A stretch of DNA of 64,000 bases from Shewanella mangrovi (GCF_000753795.1 NZ_JPEO01000001.1:186001-250000); one strand, 5' to 3'. Counted from the first letter of the stretch, positions 24,508 to 34,636 are shown. The notes: generated by a model not told the origin, from the letters alone. Made by a program: numbers and translations.

Positions 24508-26049
24508 TTAGGGGATAAGCTCGGCCACAACCACTGACTTAGCTGGTAGTGAAAGCTCATCCAGGGAAGAACTGTAACGGGCAGGTTTGACCTGCGCAGG
24601 TTTATCAAAGCTGTTATGGGCATCCATCTTGTCGGCAGTGAGGATTTGACCTACAGCTTTAGCTGCTTTGACGCCTTTCAGCGCGAGTTTGACGCTGGCG
24701 GATTCTGTTGGATCCAAGTTCACCAGTGCCAGATAAAGTTTGCCATCGGTACCTTTGGCCACAGATGCCGTCACCGCCGGCACACTTTTACCATCTTCAG
24801 CGTATTTATCTGTCTTGATGGTAAATGGAATGCTGGTGGCATCTTGGAACACCTTGTACATGTCATACACATAGTAGGTGGGTGTCAGTACCATTTTCTC
24901 TTTGTCGGTGAGGATCATCGCCTGCAGCACGTTCACCATCTGCGCAATGCTGGTCATGCGCACGCGGTCTGCGTGTTCATGGAAGATGTTGAAGTTCACC
25001 GCCGCAACCACGGCATCTCGCATGGAGTTTTGTTGATAGAGGAAGCCTGGTTCACGGCCGGGCTCTGGGTTGTACCAAGTACCCCATTCATCAACATAGA
25101 AACCGAGCTTGCCGTCTGGATCGTTTTTGTCCAGTTTGGCCACGTTATCGGTTACATATTTTTCCATGCGATAGGTGCGTTCCATGGTGGTAAACCACTC
25201 ATGTTGGCTGAAGTTCAGCGCATCACCTTTATCTTTCCACTCATCCTTTGGCAGGGTGTAGAAGTGGTAGCTGATACCATCCACCATCCGCAGCGGAATA
25301 TGGCTGCTGAGCACATCAGTCCATTTGGTATCCGAGGTATCACCACCACTGGCGACCAGTTTTGGCATCTTGCCCGGTGGGGTTTTCAGGAAGGTGGCAT
25401 ATTGGCGATAAAGGTCTGAGTAATACTCAGGACGCATATTGCCACCACAGCCCCAGGCTTCGTTGCCGATACCAAAGTAGGCGATTTCAAACGGCTTATC
25501 ACGGCCATTAGCACGGCGCTCGTTAGCCAGCGTGGAGTTCTTGTCGGAGGTCATATACTCCAACCACTCGGCCATCTCTTGTGGTGTGCCAGTGCCGAGG
25601 TTGCCGTTGATATAGGCTTCGGCACCCAGCAGTTCGACTAAGTCGAAGAATTCGTGCGTTCCCACGGCGTTAGTTTCTTCCACGCCGCCCCAGTGAGTAT
25701 TCACTTTAACCGGACGTTTGTTCTTATCGCCTATGCCTTCACGCCAATGGTATTCGTCGGCAAAGCAGCCGCCGGGCCAACGCACTAACGGCACTTTGAT
25801 CTCTTTCAGCGCCTTGATGACGTCGTTACGGAAACCTTTGGTGTTTGGAATACTGGAGTCTTTACCGACCCATAGACCACCGTATATCCCCCGGCCTAAA
25901 TGTTCGGCAAACTGGCCATAGATATCACGATTAATCACAGGTCCTTGCTGAGTTGCATCTACCTTGATGCTTACCTGATGTGCTTGCGCAACAACCGGTA
26001 ACATAGCGGCGACAGCAAATGCGAGTAACTTGGGCTTAAGGTAATTCAT
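24508..26049 (-). CDS. abfA: Secreted GH51 alpha-L-arabinofuranosidase
   Basis: A 513-residue exo-acting enzyme releasing terminal alpha-L-arabinofuranose. Signal peptide residues 1-23 (ending VVAQA); many GH51 enzymes are cytoplasmic, so a secreted form places arabinose release in the periplasm. The family start GQFAEHLGRGIYGGLWVG is followed by VPLVRWPGGCFADEYHWREGIG. The acid/base Glu is in FGIGNEAWGCGGN and the nucleophile Glu in FYVDEWGTWYNPEPG. The C-terminal beta-domain is about residues 390-513. AAGGAG precedes ATG 26049. It is the second gene of an operon; the GH43 gene ends 18 nt upstream. The operator at 27115-27127 would control both. Confidence 0.95.
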   Translation of the reverse strand: MNYLKPKLLAFAVAAMLPVVAQAHQVSIKVDATQQGPVINRDIYGQFAEHLGRGIYGGLWVGKDSSIPNTKGFRNDVIKALKEIKVPLVRWPGGCFADEYHWREGIGDKNKRPVKVNTHWGGVEETNAVGTHEFFDLVELLGAEAYINGNLGTGTPQEMAEWLEYMTSDKNSTLANERRANGRDKPFEIAYFGIGNEAWGCGGNMRPEYYSDLYRQYATFLKTPPGKMPKLVASGGDTSDTKWTDVLSSHIPLRMVDGISYHFYTLPKDEWKDKGDALNFSQHEWFTTMERTYRMEKYVTDNVAKLDKNDPDGKLGFYVDEWGTWYNPEPGREPGFLYQQNSMRDAVVAAVNFNIFHEHADRVRMTSIAQMVNVLQAMILTDKEKMVLTPTYYVYDMYKVFQDATSIPFTIKTDKYAEDGKSVPAVTASVAKGTDGKLYLALVNLDPTESASVKLALKGVKAAKAVGQILTADKMDAHNSFDKPAQVKPARYSSSLDELSLPAKSVVVAELIP

Positions 26050-26067
26050 TACTTCGGCTCCTTGCGG

Positions 26068-27021
26068 TTACTGGATCCCTTCGGTGGTCATAATGATGCG
26101 CTTGATGGTGCCATCTTCGTTGTAGTGCAGTTCATCGACTGCCACTGAACGACGGAAGCGGCCACCACTTTCTTGACCATTTTGCGGAGGTACAGCACCT
26201 GTGTGGTAGATGAAGTAAGACTGACCTTTGAAGTCGATAATGGACTGGTGGTTAGTTTCACTATTACCGGCGATTTCGTTCAGAATGCCTTTGTATTCCC
26301 ATGGGCCGTTAACGTTTTTGCTCATGGCGTAACAGATCTTTTCTGGGAACTCACACGCATATGAGTAGTAGTAGTTATCACCGTGTTTGTGCACCCAAGA
26401 GGCTTCGGTGTAATTCTTCAGATCCACGACTTTGATATCGCCGTCCAGTTCGGTCATGTTGTCTTTCAGCTTGACGTACTTAGGCACTAAGTTGCCGAAG
26501 AACATATACGCCTGACCGTCATCATCGATAAAGATAGCCGGGTCGATATCATCCCAATCATTAGGTGTTTGAGTTGTCATGTCATTGGTGAGCAGTGCAT
26601 GACCAATGGCATCTTTAAATGGGCCTAACGGTGAGTCAGCCACGGCAACACCGATGGCAAACCCAGGGTGAGTATCGTCATGACGTACAGTCACAAAGAA
26701 GTAGTATTTGTCGTTACGTTTGATCATGTGCGCCGCCCATGCTTGGCCGGTTGCCCATTTGAAATCAATCGCTTTTAAGATGGGACCATGTGGGGTCCAG
26801 GTCTTCATGTCTTTAGTGGAGAATGCCAGCCAGTCGTGCATTTCAAAGAATACGTTATTGTTAGGCGCTTCATCATGGCCGGTGTAGAGGTAGACGGTAT
26901 CGCCGTCAACCATCGCTGCGGGGTCAGCAGTGAAAACATCAGTAAACAGTGGGTTTTGAGCGTGAGCTGCAGTGCTGGCAAGCAGCGCGGAAGTCAGCAA
27001 AAAAGGTAATGTTTTACGCAT
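26068..27021 (-). CDS. Secreted GH43 arabinofuranosidase/xylosidase-like enzyme
   Basis: A 317-residue single-domain GH43 with signal peptide residues 1-21 (MRKTLPFLLTSALLASTAAHA). The propeller starts with NPLFTDVFTADPAAMVDGDTV (catalytic-base Asp in ADPA), has LYTGHDEA, DWDDIDPAIFID with the second Asp, and YTEASWVHKH with the likely general-acid Glu. These features match exo-acting arabinofuranosidases or bifunctional xylosidases. Two adjacent ATGs exist (27024, 27021); AAGGAA at 27027-27032 is 5 nt from 27021. It leads the GH43-GH51 operon, giving two exo enzymes with complementary linkage preferences. Confidence 0.87.
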   Translation of the reverse strand: MRKTLPFLLTSALLASTAAHAQNPLFTDVFTADPAAMVDGDTVYLYTGHDEAPNNNVFFEMHDWLAFSTKDMKTWTPHGPILKAIDFKWATGQAWAAHMIKRNDKYYFFVTVRHDDTHPGFAIGVAVADSPLGPFKDAIGHALLTNDMTTQTPNDWDDIDPAIFIDDDGQAYMFFGNLVPKYVKLKDNMTELDGDIKVVDLKNYTEASWVHKHGDNYYYSYACEFPEKICYAMSKNVNGPWEYKGILNEIAGNSETNHQSIIDFKGQSYFIYHTGAVPPQNGQESGGRFRRSVAVDELHYNEDGTIKRIIMTTEGIQ

Positions 27022-27114
27022 CATTATTCCTTGGTTATGAATATGATTGCTGGCAGTGATGTCTGTAACTCCCCCGCATAACTGCTTAGCAAATGGTTTT
27101 TTGGTGTAAATATT

Positions 27115-27127
27115 ATTGTAATACAAT
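27115..27127. promoter_or_regulatory. Candidate AraR-like operator, perfect palindrome
   Basis: ATTGTAATACAAT is a perfect 6-1-6 inverted repeat and the cleanest copy of the locus palindrome with the TTGTA/TACAA core. It lies 94 bp upstream of the GH43-GH51 operon start. Confidence 0.68.
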
Positions 27128-27234
27128 TATTGGGAAATACGCGCAAATGTCAACGGCTGTCGGCCGTGTTGGCGTGGTCAATATGGGTAACTGTGATCCT
27201 TTACACAGCTTGCTATACCTTTGCTTTAGAAAGC

Positions 27235-27265
27235 AAAAAAGCCATGCAACTTGGCATGGCTTTTT
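27235..27265. terminator. Terminator downstream of the 1117-residue GH43 gene
   Basis: GCCATGC (27241-27247) pairs with GCATGGC (27254-27260) inside A6 and T5 runs, so the stem extends to 12 bp and works on either strand. On the minus strand it follows the GH43 stop by 18 nt. Confidence 0.9.
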
Positions 27266-27282
27266 GGACTTACGACTAAAGT

Positions 27283-30200
27283 TTAGTTCATGCCTTCACG
27301 ATATAGCAGCTGTACATCATCTGCACTAATCGCGTTGTCGAAGAACTGAACTTCATCGAGCATACCTTTGAACGGTGCATCCCAGTAGTTCACACCTAAG
27401 GCAAAGCCAGGTGATGCCGCATTACCGAAGATATTCGGGAAGCCAGTACCAGAGAACTGTTCTTCACCATTGATATAGATCTTCAGTGAGCCGCCATTGA
27501 GCACCATCACCAGATGTGACCATTCATTCACAGGAATTTGGCCGGTGGTACCAGCGTCATACCATGCTTGACCTGACCACACCATGGTGTTGCCACCTAC
27601 CGCAGAGTTACCGTTAGGCAGGATGCTGATCCAGCTGTCATTGGAGGCATAACCAAACAGTGCTGGTGAGTACATCGCCAACTCTTCTGGATTCATCCAC
27701 AGCGAGATACTGTAGGTGTTGTCATCCAGCAGGTTGTTTGGCAGTTGCACACCTGAGCTACCGTTTAGTACCAGTGCATCACCAACGGCGCCCGCTGCAT
27801 AAGTCACGCTACCACCAGTGCTGCCAATCAGATTGCCAGTCACCGTACCTGCGGCAAAGTTACCCTGAGCATCTGACAAGTCGTCATTATCAAAGTTGTA
27901 CTCAGCCAAAGGCGTAGGTGCTGCCATTGAGCGCACGGTTACCGAGAACTCTTTGGTGGCGCTGGCGCCAGCCAAAGTAATGGTCGCAGTTAATGTAACG
28001 GTTTGATCGCCTTGCGCTTCAGTTGGACGTGTTACGACACCGTCGTTCGACACAATTGAAGGGTTAGAGGAGATCCAGCTGACTTGTGATGCATATGGAC
28101 CAGAAACACCCAGATCCATATTGTCGGTCACGGCCGTGGTATCGCCCAGATCCAGCTGATTCACTGCTGATTGCAGTAGTGCTGCCGCATCTAAGTGATC
28201 GATATCCAGTGCTTTAACTTCTTCAGCACTCAGGGCCGCATCATAGATCTTCAGCTCATCGATATCGCCATTAAATAGTGGGTCAGCAAACATGTTTGCA
28301 CCCAGGGCGAAAGTACCGACGACGTTGGTGTAAAGATCTGGGAAACCAGCACGACTACCTGCTTCTTCGCCATTGATGTAGATATGGAATACACCATGAT
28401 TGACGGAGTACGCCAAGTGAGTCCATTGACCCGCAGTAGCAGCGACGCCAGATTGACCATCAAACCAACTACCGTTGTTGTTACTCCACACCATGATGTT
28501 AGAGTCCCAAGCTTGTGGTACTAAGCTTGCCCAAGAGCTGTTAGTGGCGGCACCAAAGAATACCGGTGTATGAGTGGTAAAGGCATTACCTTTCATCCAC
28601 AAAGATACTGTGTATTCGTTGCTATCAATAAGGCCGTCAGGCAGTTTAATGCCATAGGTGCCATCGAGTGCCAGCGCTTGTCCTTCCTGACCAGCGGCAT
28701 AAGCAGCAGAGCCTTGAGCTTCTGCGAGACCTTGAGCTACATAAGTACCTTCATCTTTATGACCTAGGCTGTCAGTCAAACCACCTTCGAAGCTGTAGCT
28801 TGCAACGCGGTTGTATTCGTAGCGAGCCGGAACTACAACAGTGTATTCCTGAGTTATCGTTTCACCATTCAAGGTAATGGTGGCGGTCAGGGTCACTGTG
28901 GCATCGCCACTGCCTGGCGCTGGGCGTGCAACAATACCGTTAGCGCTGATCACTGATGGATCTGAAGATGACCATACGATGGTGGCATCTTGAGTCCCGG
29001 TGGTAACCAAGTCGAGGTTGGTTGTTGAGGTGCTTGGTAAGCTGATCGCTGCGGCAATGTTATTCATTGCTTCAGTGGTATCACTAACTGGCAGCTTAGA
29101 GCCCCAAACCGATGCGCCATCATCTGAGATCGCGGTAAAGATCGGTACCAATTTGCCAATATTATCGTTGTACTGCCACTCAACCACACCTTTATAAGTG
29201 CCTAAATCGTCGATTTCCAGCGTGATGTGGTGTTCATCATCCGTCTCATAACGACCGGTGTAGGCACCTGTGATATCACCACGATTGGTCCAAGTACGTT
29301 TTAGCGTGATGTAGCTTGAGCTGTGAACAGTGGTGTTGTTGTCGTTGCTTTGGTCAATAAATTGATAAGCCCCGGTGACATCCTGTTCATCCACCACGTT
29401 GTCGCCGCTGATTGGGGCATAACGATGTGGTGATGCCACTAACCAGCCGTCAGCATTCATGAACATTTCATGTACGCGTACTTCATGGCTTTCACCACGA
29501 CCTGGGAAGCGGGTATGGAAGACTAAGTAATATTTGCCGGTTGCGGCATCATAGTAGGCTGAGTTGTGGCCTGGTGACATGTAACCGTGGTCAGTACCTG
29601 CATCACCGGTATTAGCATCAAACAGGAAACCGCCCATCAGTTTCACACCGTAATCCCCTAACAACTCCAGATTGTCTGGCCCGGCAACGGCAGCATTGAC
29701 CATGTCGTGTCCGGCGGCATCCAAGTAAGGGCCATTAGGCGAGGTAGAACGGGCTACGCGAATGTTATAGCCACCTTCTTGGTTAAATCCAGCAAACGAC
29801 ATAAACATGTAGTAGTACTGAGTTTCTGGGCTATAGATAACATAAGAACCTTCTACCGGTTCATAGTTACCGCCAACCACATGGGTACCAAAGCCTTGAT
29901 CAGGCAGTGGCTTGCCGGTGTCTGGATCCAACTGCAGTACAAAAATACCGCCAGAGTATGAACCATAGGTCATCCACAGACCGCCATCGGCGTCGTTGAA
30001 TACCGCTGGGTCAATCGCGTTGGGATTGGTTGCGCCATCATAAGGTGCTGTAGCGCCAGCAGGAAGTTGGTCTTCTTCCCCGGCAACTTGACCAGATTTC
30101 AGGAAAATCCCTTCACTGGTATATGGGCCAGTAATGCTATCAGCCGTTGCGACACCTAAGTAAGAACGACGATAACAAGCAGTACCATCGTCACCGTCTC

Positions 30201-30636
30201 CGGAACAGTGATCAAAGAAGAAATGGTACTTGCCATCGTTCAGGATTTTAACATCAGGCGCCCAGGAGCCTACATTACCACCAACCCAATCAAGTCCTTC
30301 TTGGACTTGTGCAGCGTAGGAATCTTGGAACAGCGTGCTGCTGGCAACGCCGTCGCCAGAGAGTTGTTCCCAGTGCATAAGATCGGTGGATTTGGCATAG
30401 GCGAGGTGCGAGCCAAATACATAATAAGTCCCATCAGTATCTTTGATGATGGATGGGTCATGTACTGAAACATTTGAGTAACTTACCTCACCTTCAACGG
30501 TGGGATCGGCTACGGTAACGGGATCTGGAATTGCAAATGTGTTTGTGTCATCAGTACTGTGTTCACTGTCATTCCCCCCACAGGATGCCAGTGCTAGTAC
30601 TATCCCCAACGACACGAGTGAGCGTTGAAATACCAT
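27283..30636 (-). CDS. Lipoprotein GH43 endo-arabinanase with two Ig-like/LamG modules
   Basis: An 1117-residue cell-surface-type lipoprotein (lipobox LASC, residues 16-19). The GH43 propeller is about 50-400: SVHDPSIIKDTDGTYYVFGSH (base Asp), VGSWAPDVKI, NAIDPAVFND (second Asp) and EPVEGSYVIYSP (acid Glu). A C-terminal arabinanase beta-barrel follows (about 405-510, GAYTGRYETDDEHHITLEID). Then come two copies of an atrophied bacterial Ig domain (VWSSSDPSVISANGIV; VSWISSNPSIVSNDGVV) each followed by a LamG/concanavalin-like lectin domain (SYSFEGGLTDSLGH; EYNFDNDDLSDAQGN). AAAGGA selects ATG 30636. The module pair looks like an internal duplication for binding arabinan. An operator copy lies at 30699-30711. 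Confidence 0.88.
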   Translation of the reverse strand: MVFQRSLVSLGIVLALASCGGNDSEHSTDDTNTFAIPDPVTVADPTVEGEVSYSNVSVHDPSIIKDTDGTYYVFGSHLAYAKSTDLMHWEQLSGDGVASSTLFQDSYAAQVQEGLDWVGGNVGSWAPDVKILNDGKYHFFFDHCSGDGDDGTACYRRSYLGVATADSITGPYTSEGIFLKSGQVAGEEDQLPAGATAPYDGATNPNAIDPAVFNDADGGLWMTYGSYSGGIFVLQLDPDTGKPLPDQGFGTHVVGGNYEPVEGSYVIYSPETQYYYMFMSFAGFNQEGGYNIRVARSTSPNGPYLDAAGHDMVNAAVAGPDNLELLGDYGVKLMGGFLFDANTGDAGTDHGYMSPGHNSAYYDAATGKYYLVFHTRFPGRGESHEVRVHEMFMNADGWLVASPHRYAPISGDNVVDEQDVTGAYQFIDQSNDNNTTVHSSSYITLKRTWTNRGDITGAYTGRYETDDEHHITLEIDDLGTYKGVVEWQYNDNIGKLVPIFTAISDDGASVWGSKLPVSDTTEAMNNIAAAISLPSTSTTNLDLVTTGTQDATIVWSSSDPSVISANGIVARPAPGSGDATVTLTATITLNGETITQEYTVVVPARYEYNRVASYSFEGGLTDSLGHKDEGTYVAQGLAEAQGSAAYAAGQEGQALALDGTYGIKLPDGLIDSNEYTVSLWMKGNAFTTHTPVFFGAATNSSWASLVPQAWDSNIMVWSNNNGSWFDGQSGVAATAGQWTHLAYSVNHGVFHIYINGEEAGSRAGFPDLYTNVVGTFALGANMFADPLFNGDIDELKIYDAALSAEEVKALDIDHLDAAALLQSAVNQLDLGDTTAVTDNMDLGVSGPYASQVSWISSNPSIVSNDGVVTRPTEAQGDQTVTLTATITLAGASATKEFSVTVRSMAAPTPLAEYNFDNDDLSDAQGNFAAGTVTGNLIGSTGGSVTYAAGAVGDALVLNGSSGVQLPNNLLDDNTYSISLWMNPEELAMYSPALFGYASNDSWISILPNGNSAVGGNTMVWSGQAWYDAGTTGQIPVNEWSHLVMVLNGGSLKIYINGEEQFSGTGFPNIFGNAASPGFALGVNYWDAPFKGMLDEVQFFDNAISADDVQLLYREGMN

Positions 30637-30698
30637 AAGAATCAATCCTTTTGGTTAACCACTTGTTAGTTATTTTGTCTTAAGATGCCAATGGCCAT

Positions 30699-30711
30699 TT
30701 TATATTACAAT
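30699..30711. promoter_or_regulatory. Candidate AraR-like operator upstream of the large GH43 gene
   Basis: TTTATATTACAAT matches ATYRTAnTAYRAT at 11 of 12 positions and lies 62 bp before the start codon. Confidence 0.58.
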
Positions 30712-31034
30712 ACGACAGTAGTATAAAAACAGTCATAAAAGTAGCAGTTTGTTAACCTAAGTTAAAACCCTTAGATGATTTTCTCTGTGGTTTTTGTGCA
30801 GTAGTTAACGAAGAAAATTAGGCAAATTAACAATTTCAGGCCTAATTAATACTTTAGTCGAATGATCGCTAACTTTCTTATATACTGCGCCGATACAAAT
30901 TGTCACAAGTATCTGATTATATTTTTATTTATTATTTTATTCTGATACTTAGCGATCCTTGTATATTCAAAAAAACATATTGAAAAAAGTGCGATCTGGC
31001 TTGCGTAAATATGTGTTAATTAGTTGATCTCACA

Positions 31035-31052
31035 TAAGTCATACAATATGAT
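31035..31052. promoter_or_regulatory. Candidate operator upstream of receptor 1
   Basis: GTCATACAATATGAT (31038-31052) is shared almost exactly with the second receptor and in part with the third. It contains the TACAAT half-site and an overlapping TATGAT half-site. The standard spacing gives only 8 of 12 matches. Confidence 0.5.
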
Positions 31053-31159
31053 TTTATTTGACTGTTCGATCTATATTTTGGCTGTCTAGCGTTTGGGGAA
31101 ATGTAAAGGCGTGAAATATGGATATTAAAGCCGAACGTTTCGTTGGTGTTCAGAGACGA

Positions 31160-31182
31160 TCGGTAAATAAAAACTACCGGAG
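31160..31182 (+). promoter_or_regulatory. Potential ribosome-site hairpin in receptor 1 leader
   Basis: TCGGTA (31160-31165) can pair with TACCGG (31175-31180), which includes the first GG of the GGAG ribosome site (31179-31182). The same ACTACCGGAGA box, 9 nt before the start codon, occurs in all three receptor genes. Confidence 0.45.
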
Positions 31183-31191
31183 ATGAAACAG

Positions 31192-34020
31192 ATGTTTAAG
31201 CAAACATATCTGGCCAGCGCTATCTTTGTAGCCTTGACCAGCAATGCGCTATACGCTGCAGAGGATAATTTACCTGAAGCACAACAACAAACCGCTGCAA
31301 CGGATCAGCAGCAACAAACTGATGACCAAGATATGGAAGTCATTCAGGTGGTGGGGATCCGCAGTAGTTTGAATAAATCCGTTAACCTCAAGCGCCAAAA
31401 CGTGCAAGTGGTTGATGCTATTGTTGCCGAAGACGTCGGTAAATTCCCTGATAACAACGTAGTCGAAGCGTTGCAACGTGTTACTGGTGTGCAGGTTACT
31501 GACCGGGCATCAGGTGAAGTGAATACCGTAAGTATTCGTGGTCTGACCGACGTGACCACGACGGTAAACGGTCGTCAGATCTTTACTGCCGCTGGCCGTG
31601 AAGTTGCGATCGCGGACGTACCTGCAGCGCTGTTGGGGAGCGTTGAGGTGTTTAAAACACGTTCATCATCTCAAGTGGGCAGCGGTATTGCGGGTCAAAT
31701 CGATATCCGTACTCACCGTCCATTTGATTTCGAAGGCAGCAAAGTCAGTGTCGCTGCGAAAGGGATCTATTCAGATCAGCCAGACAAAACCGATCCAGCC
31801 TTCAGTGCCTTAGCCAGTAATCGTTGGGATACCAGCATTGGTGAAGTGGGCGCGTTGTTAAACGTGTCTTACATTCGTACCAACTATAACGACCAAAGTG
31901 TTTCACCAGGCGCGTCACTGCCATACTCAGCTGAGAACGGCACTGAAATAAGCGATGCTTACTGGACCCGTGGTTTGGCGCACGGCATGGATACCACTTA
32001 TGGGGCGACCACTTCTGATGGCTCACCTTATCTGTTGATGCGTGATGCGGTTTTCCAAAACACCAATAGCGGTGTGCGTAAGCGTCCTGCGGTTAACTTG
32101 TCATTGCAATGGGCGCCAAACGATACCTCTGAATATCTGTTTGAAGGCTTCTATAACGGTTATCGCAACGACAACTCCAATTCTATGTTGTTCAGTAACG
32201 TCAACAGTGCCACTAATTGGGACCAAGTTGTTGCCGATGGCATTGAATTATACGACGGCACTAACGTAGTTAAATCGCGCACCGCTTACAATGTGGGTGG
32301 CTTTAGCAGTGCTGACCATAGCCACAACTCAACCGACAGCTATGTGTTTGCTCTTGGCGGCAAGTGGGAGCTGGGCGACGTCACTCTGAAATCAGAAGTG
32401 GTGTATCAAACCAGTACCTACAAATCTAACTTCTTGGCCATGCGTGGTATCAGTGCCGACGGCGGTACTTTCTACGGTGTGAACATCGATTACAACGCAT
32501 CCAGCGGTGGTGTGCCTAGCTGGGGCTATTTAGATGATCCAAGCACTGCCGATATCGATGAATCTGATATTACCCAATTGGGCTTGTGGCAGACGGCTGA
32601 GCTTTATGACAGCGGCACCAAAGATGAAGGTGACTCTGTTGCCTGGACACTGGACGGTGATTACTACTTAGACTGGGGTATCTTCACCCAGATGAAGTTT
32701 GGTGTGCGTCTGGAAAATCGTGGTGCACAACATAGTCTGTATGATGCGGGTTCTCTGGCGCAAAACATTGCGTATACCGATCTCGATCCAGACATGTTCA
32801 CAACGGTATCTGGCTTCTATGAAGGCCGTGGTGATGTGCCAACTGCCTGGGTTCTGCCTGATGGCAACTACTTGAATTCGCATCGCAGTGATATTGAAGA
32901 GTTATACGGCGCTGATCCTGAACTGTTAGCCATGTATAAGAACTACGACATCACTGAAAAATCTTATGCGGCTTACGTGCAAAGTGATTTTGAAACTGAG
33001 CTATTTGGTAAGCGCGTCGATGGTCAAATCGGTCTGCGCTATGAAAAAGCCAAAGCGGATATGGACTTCTGGGAACGTAAGAAGCTGGATGCGACTGCCG
33101 AAGATGGTTCTAACTACTATCTTGACCAAACCTCTGGTGAGAACAGCAGCTCTAAGCTGATGCCAAGCCTGATGGTGCGTTACTGGTTAACCGACGACTT
33201 AGTCGCACGTATGGCTTACTCTGAAACCATTCGTCGTCCAGCGTTTGGTGATTTCAGTACCGCAGTTGGTTACACCGAAGACTTAACCGATCTTGGTTTC
33301 GGTCAAGCCTCTAGTGGTAACCCTAATCTGAAACCGACCACGTCTAAGAACTACGACTTCTCCTTGGAGTATTACTTTGGTTCAGGCTCGTCACTGTACG
33401 GCACTTACTTCCGTCGTGACATCAATGGCTTCGTATTTAGCTCATCACGGATGATTTCACGTGAAGTTGACGGTGAAACGCGCAACTATATTCTGAGCCA
33501 ACCAGCAAATACCTCTAACGGTAAGCTGACCGGTTATGAAGTCGGGACTATCTACTTCCCAGAAAATCTGCCTAGCTACTTAGATGGTTTGGGTGGACAG
33601 CTGAGTGCAACATTCCTTGATTCTGAGCAGGATATTCCGGAGTTTGATGCCGACACTGGTGAACAAATCGGTTCTACAACCCGTGAACTGTTTGGGGTTT
33701 CTAAGAAGTCTTACAGTGCGGTGCTGATTTACGACAAAGAAGTGTTCAGTACTCGTCTGTCATACACTTGGCGTGATAAGTTCCTTAACAGCTACGATGC
33801 CGCCAGCTTTGCAATGCCACGCGGTATCTATCGTAAGCCTGAGCAGAGCTTAGATTTCCAAATGAGCTATAACGTGACCGATGATCTGGTGTTAACCTTC
33901 GATGCGACCAACATCTTAGACGACATCTATCAAGAGTATTATGAAGATTCGACCTTGTTTAACAGAACGAACAACATCTATACCCGTACGTTCGCGTTAG
34001 GCATGCGTTACAGCTTCTAA
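31192..34020 (+). CDS. TonB-dependent receptor 1 (arabino-oligosaccharide uptake candidate)
   Basis: A 942-residue outer-membrane active transporter. The signal peptide is residues 1-22, then a Gln/Thr-rich linker, and a TonB box in DMEVIQVVG (47-55). The plug domain begins KRQNVQVVDAIVAEDVGKFPDNN and continues with VSIRGLTDVTTTVNGRQ. The large barrel ends with the aromatic residue of ALGMRYSF. The layout is that of the TIGR01782 group common in carbohydrate-using Proteobacteria. ATG 31192 is chosen over ATG 31183 because GGAG (31179-31182) abuts 31183 and is 9 nt from 31192, the spacing seen in both paralogues. Substrate is inferred from location among arabinan enzymes. Confidence 0.93.
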   Translation: MFKQTYLASAIFVALTSNALYAAEDNLPEAQQQTAATDQQQQTDDQDMEVIQVVGIRSSLNKSVNLKRQNVQVVDAIVAEDVGKFPDNNVVEALQRVTGVQVTDRASGEVNTVSIRGLTDVTTTVNGRQIFTAAGREVAIADVPAALLGSVEVFKTRSSSQVGSGIAGQIDIRTHRPFDFEGSKVSVAAKGIYSDQPDKTDPAFSALASNRWDTSIGEVGALLNVSYIRTNYNDQSVSPGASLPYSAENGTEISDAYWTRGLAHGMDTTYGATTSDGSPYLLMRDAVFQNTNSGVRKRPAVNLSLQWAPNDTSEYLFEGFYNGYRNDNSNSMLFSNVNSATNWDQVVADGIELYDGTNVVKSRTAYNVGGFSSADHSHNSTDSYVFALGGKWELGDVTLKSEVVYQTSTYKSNFLAMRGISADGGTFYGVNIDYNASSGGVPSWGYLDDPSTADIDESDITQLGLWQTAELYDSGTKDEGDSVAWTLDGDYYLDWGIFTQMKFGVRLENRGAQHSLYDAGSLAQNIAYTDLDPDMFTTVSGFYEGRGDVPTAWVLPDGNYLNSHRSDIEELYGADPELLAMYKNYDITEKSYAAYVQSDFETELFGKRVDGQIGLRYEKAKADMDFWERKKLDATAEDGSNYYLDQTSGENSSSKLMPSLMVRYWLTDDLVARMAYSETIRRPAFGDFSTAVGYTEDLTDLGFGQASSGNPNLKPTTSKNYDFSLEYYFGSGSSLYGTYFRRDINGFVFSSSRMISREVDGETRNYILSQPANTSNGKLTGYEVGTIYFPENLPSYLDGLGGQLSATFLDSEQDIPEFDADTGEQIGSTTRELFGVSKKSYSAVLIYDKEVFSTRLSYTWRDKFLNSYDAASFAMPRGIYRKPEQSLDFQMSYNVTDDLVLTFDATNILDDIYQEYYEDSTLFNRTNNIYTRTFALGMRYSF

Positions 34021-34039
34021 TAGCGTCTGTTCTACTGCT

Positions 34040-34069
34040 AAAAGCCCTGAGCTATGCTCGGGGCTTTTT
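34040..34069 (+). terminator. Terminator after receptor 1
   Basis: AAAAGCCCTGAGC (34040-34052) pairs with GCTCGGGGCTTTT (34056-34068) with one G-U pair and a 3-nt loop; the tail has T5. Confidence 0.93.
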
Positions 34070-34618
34070 GTTTGTCTGGCAGCCGTTACATCTTGGCGCT
34101 AGCTCTTTATTTTGCCAGTGCCGTAGGTAAGCACGGCATTCACGAGTAGGCGTTGTGAAGCACTGCATCATGGTTCCTTTAGGCGATAACTTCCCTCCGA
34201 TATAACTGAGCAACTGACGCACTTCTGTGGCTGCGCGCTACGCCCATGATATTCCCTAGTCATCTGCATCAGCCTTAAATGCGGCCTGTTTGGCACCGTT
34301 GAGAATCTAGTCGTGTAGACGCTATTTAACTTAATAATTTAAATTTGTTACATGTATGCATTTTAAATTACAACATTGATGTAATTATTAATTAACATTT
34401 TAGCTGTTTTAATGACGCGAAAGTGTTATTCATCTGTTAAATATGATCGCTCTGTGGCGTATTTTTAACATTCACGACAGTATTGCATTCGCTTGCTGTA
34501 ATTCTTTAATAATCATTATGTTATATGATTTTTAAAATTCGCTATGAATAAATTAAAATAAAAGTGAGAGCTAGGATCGATATTGGCCAATCCTTATTGG
34601 ATACAGATTGACACTCAA

Positions 34619-34636
34619 TTGGTCATACAATATGAT
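34619..34636. promoter_or_regulatory. Candidate operator upstream of receptor 2
   Basis: GTCATACAATATGATTTTT at 34622-34640 repeats the receptor 1 site. The 13-base register TTGGTCATACAAT fits the locus palindrome at 9 of 12 positions. Confidence 0.5.

Larger units (their letters stand above)
30637..31191. other. Divergent promoter region, GH43 endo-arabinanase and receptor 1
   Basis: A 555-bp AT-rich region without genes. It carries a palindrome copy at 30699-30711 near the leftward gene and a weaker one at 31035-31047 near the rightward receptor, followed by the conserved receptor leader (about 31130-31191). Confidence 0.75.
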
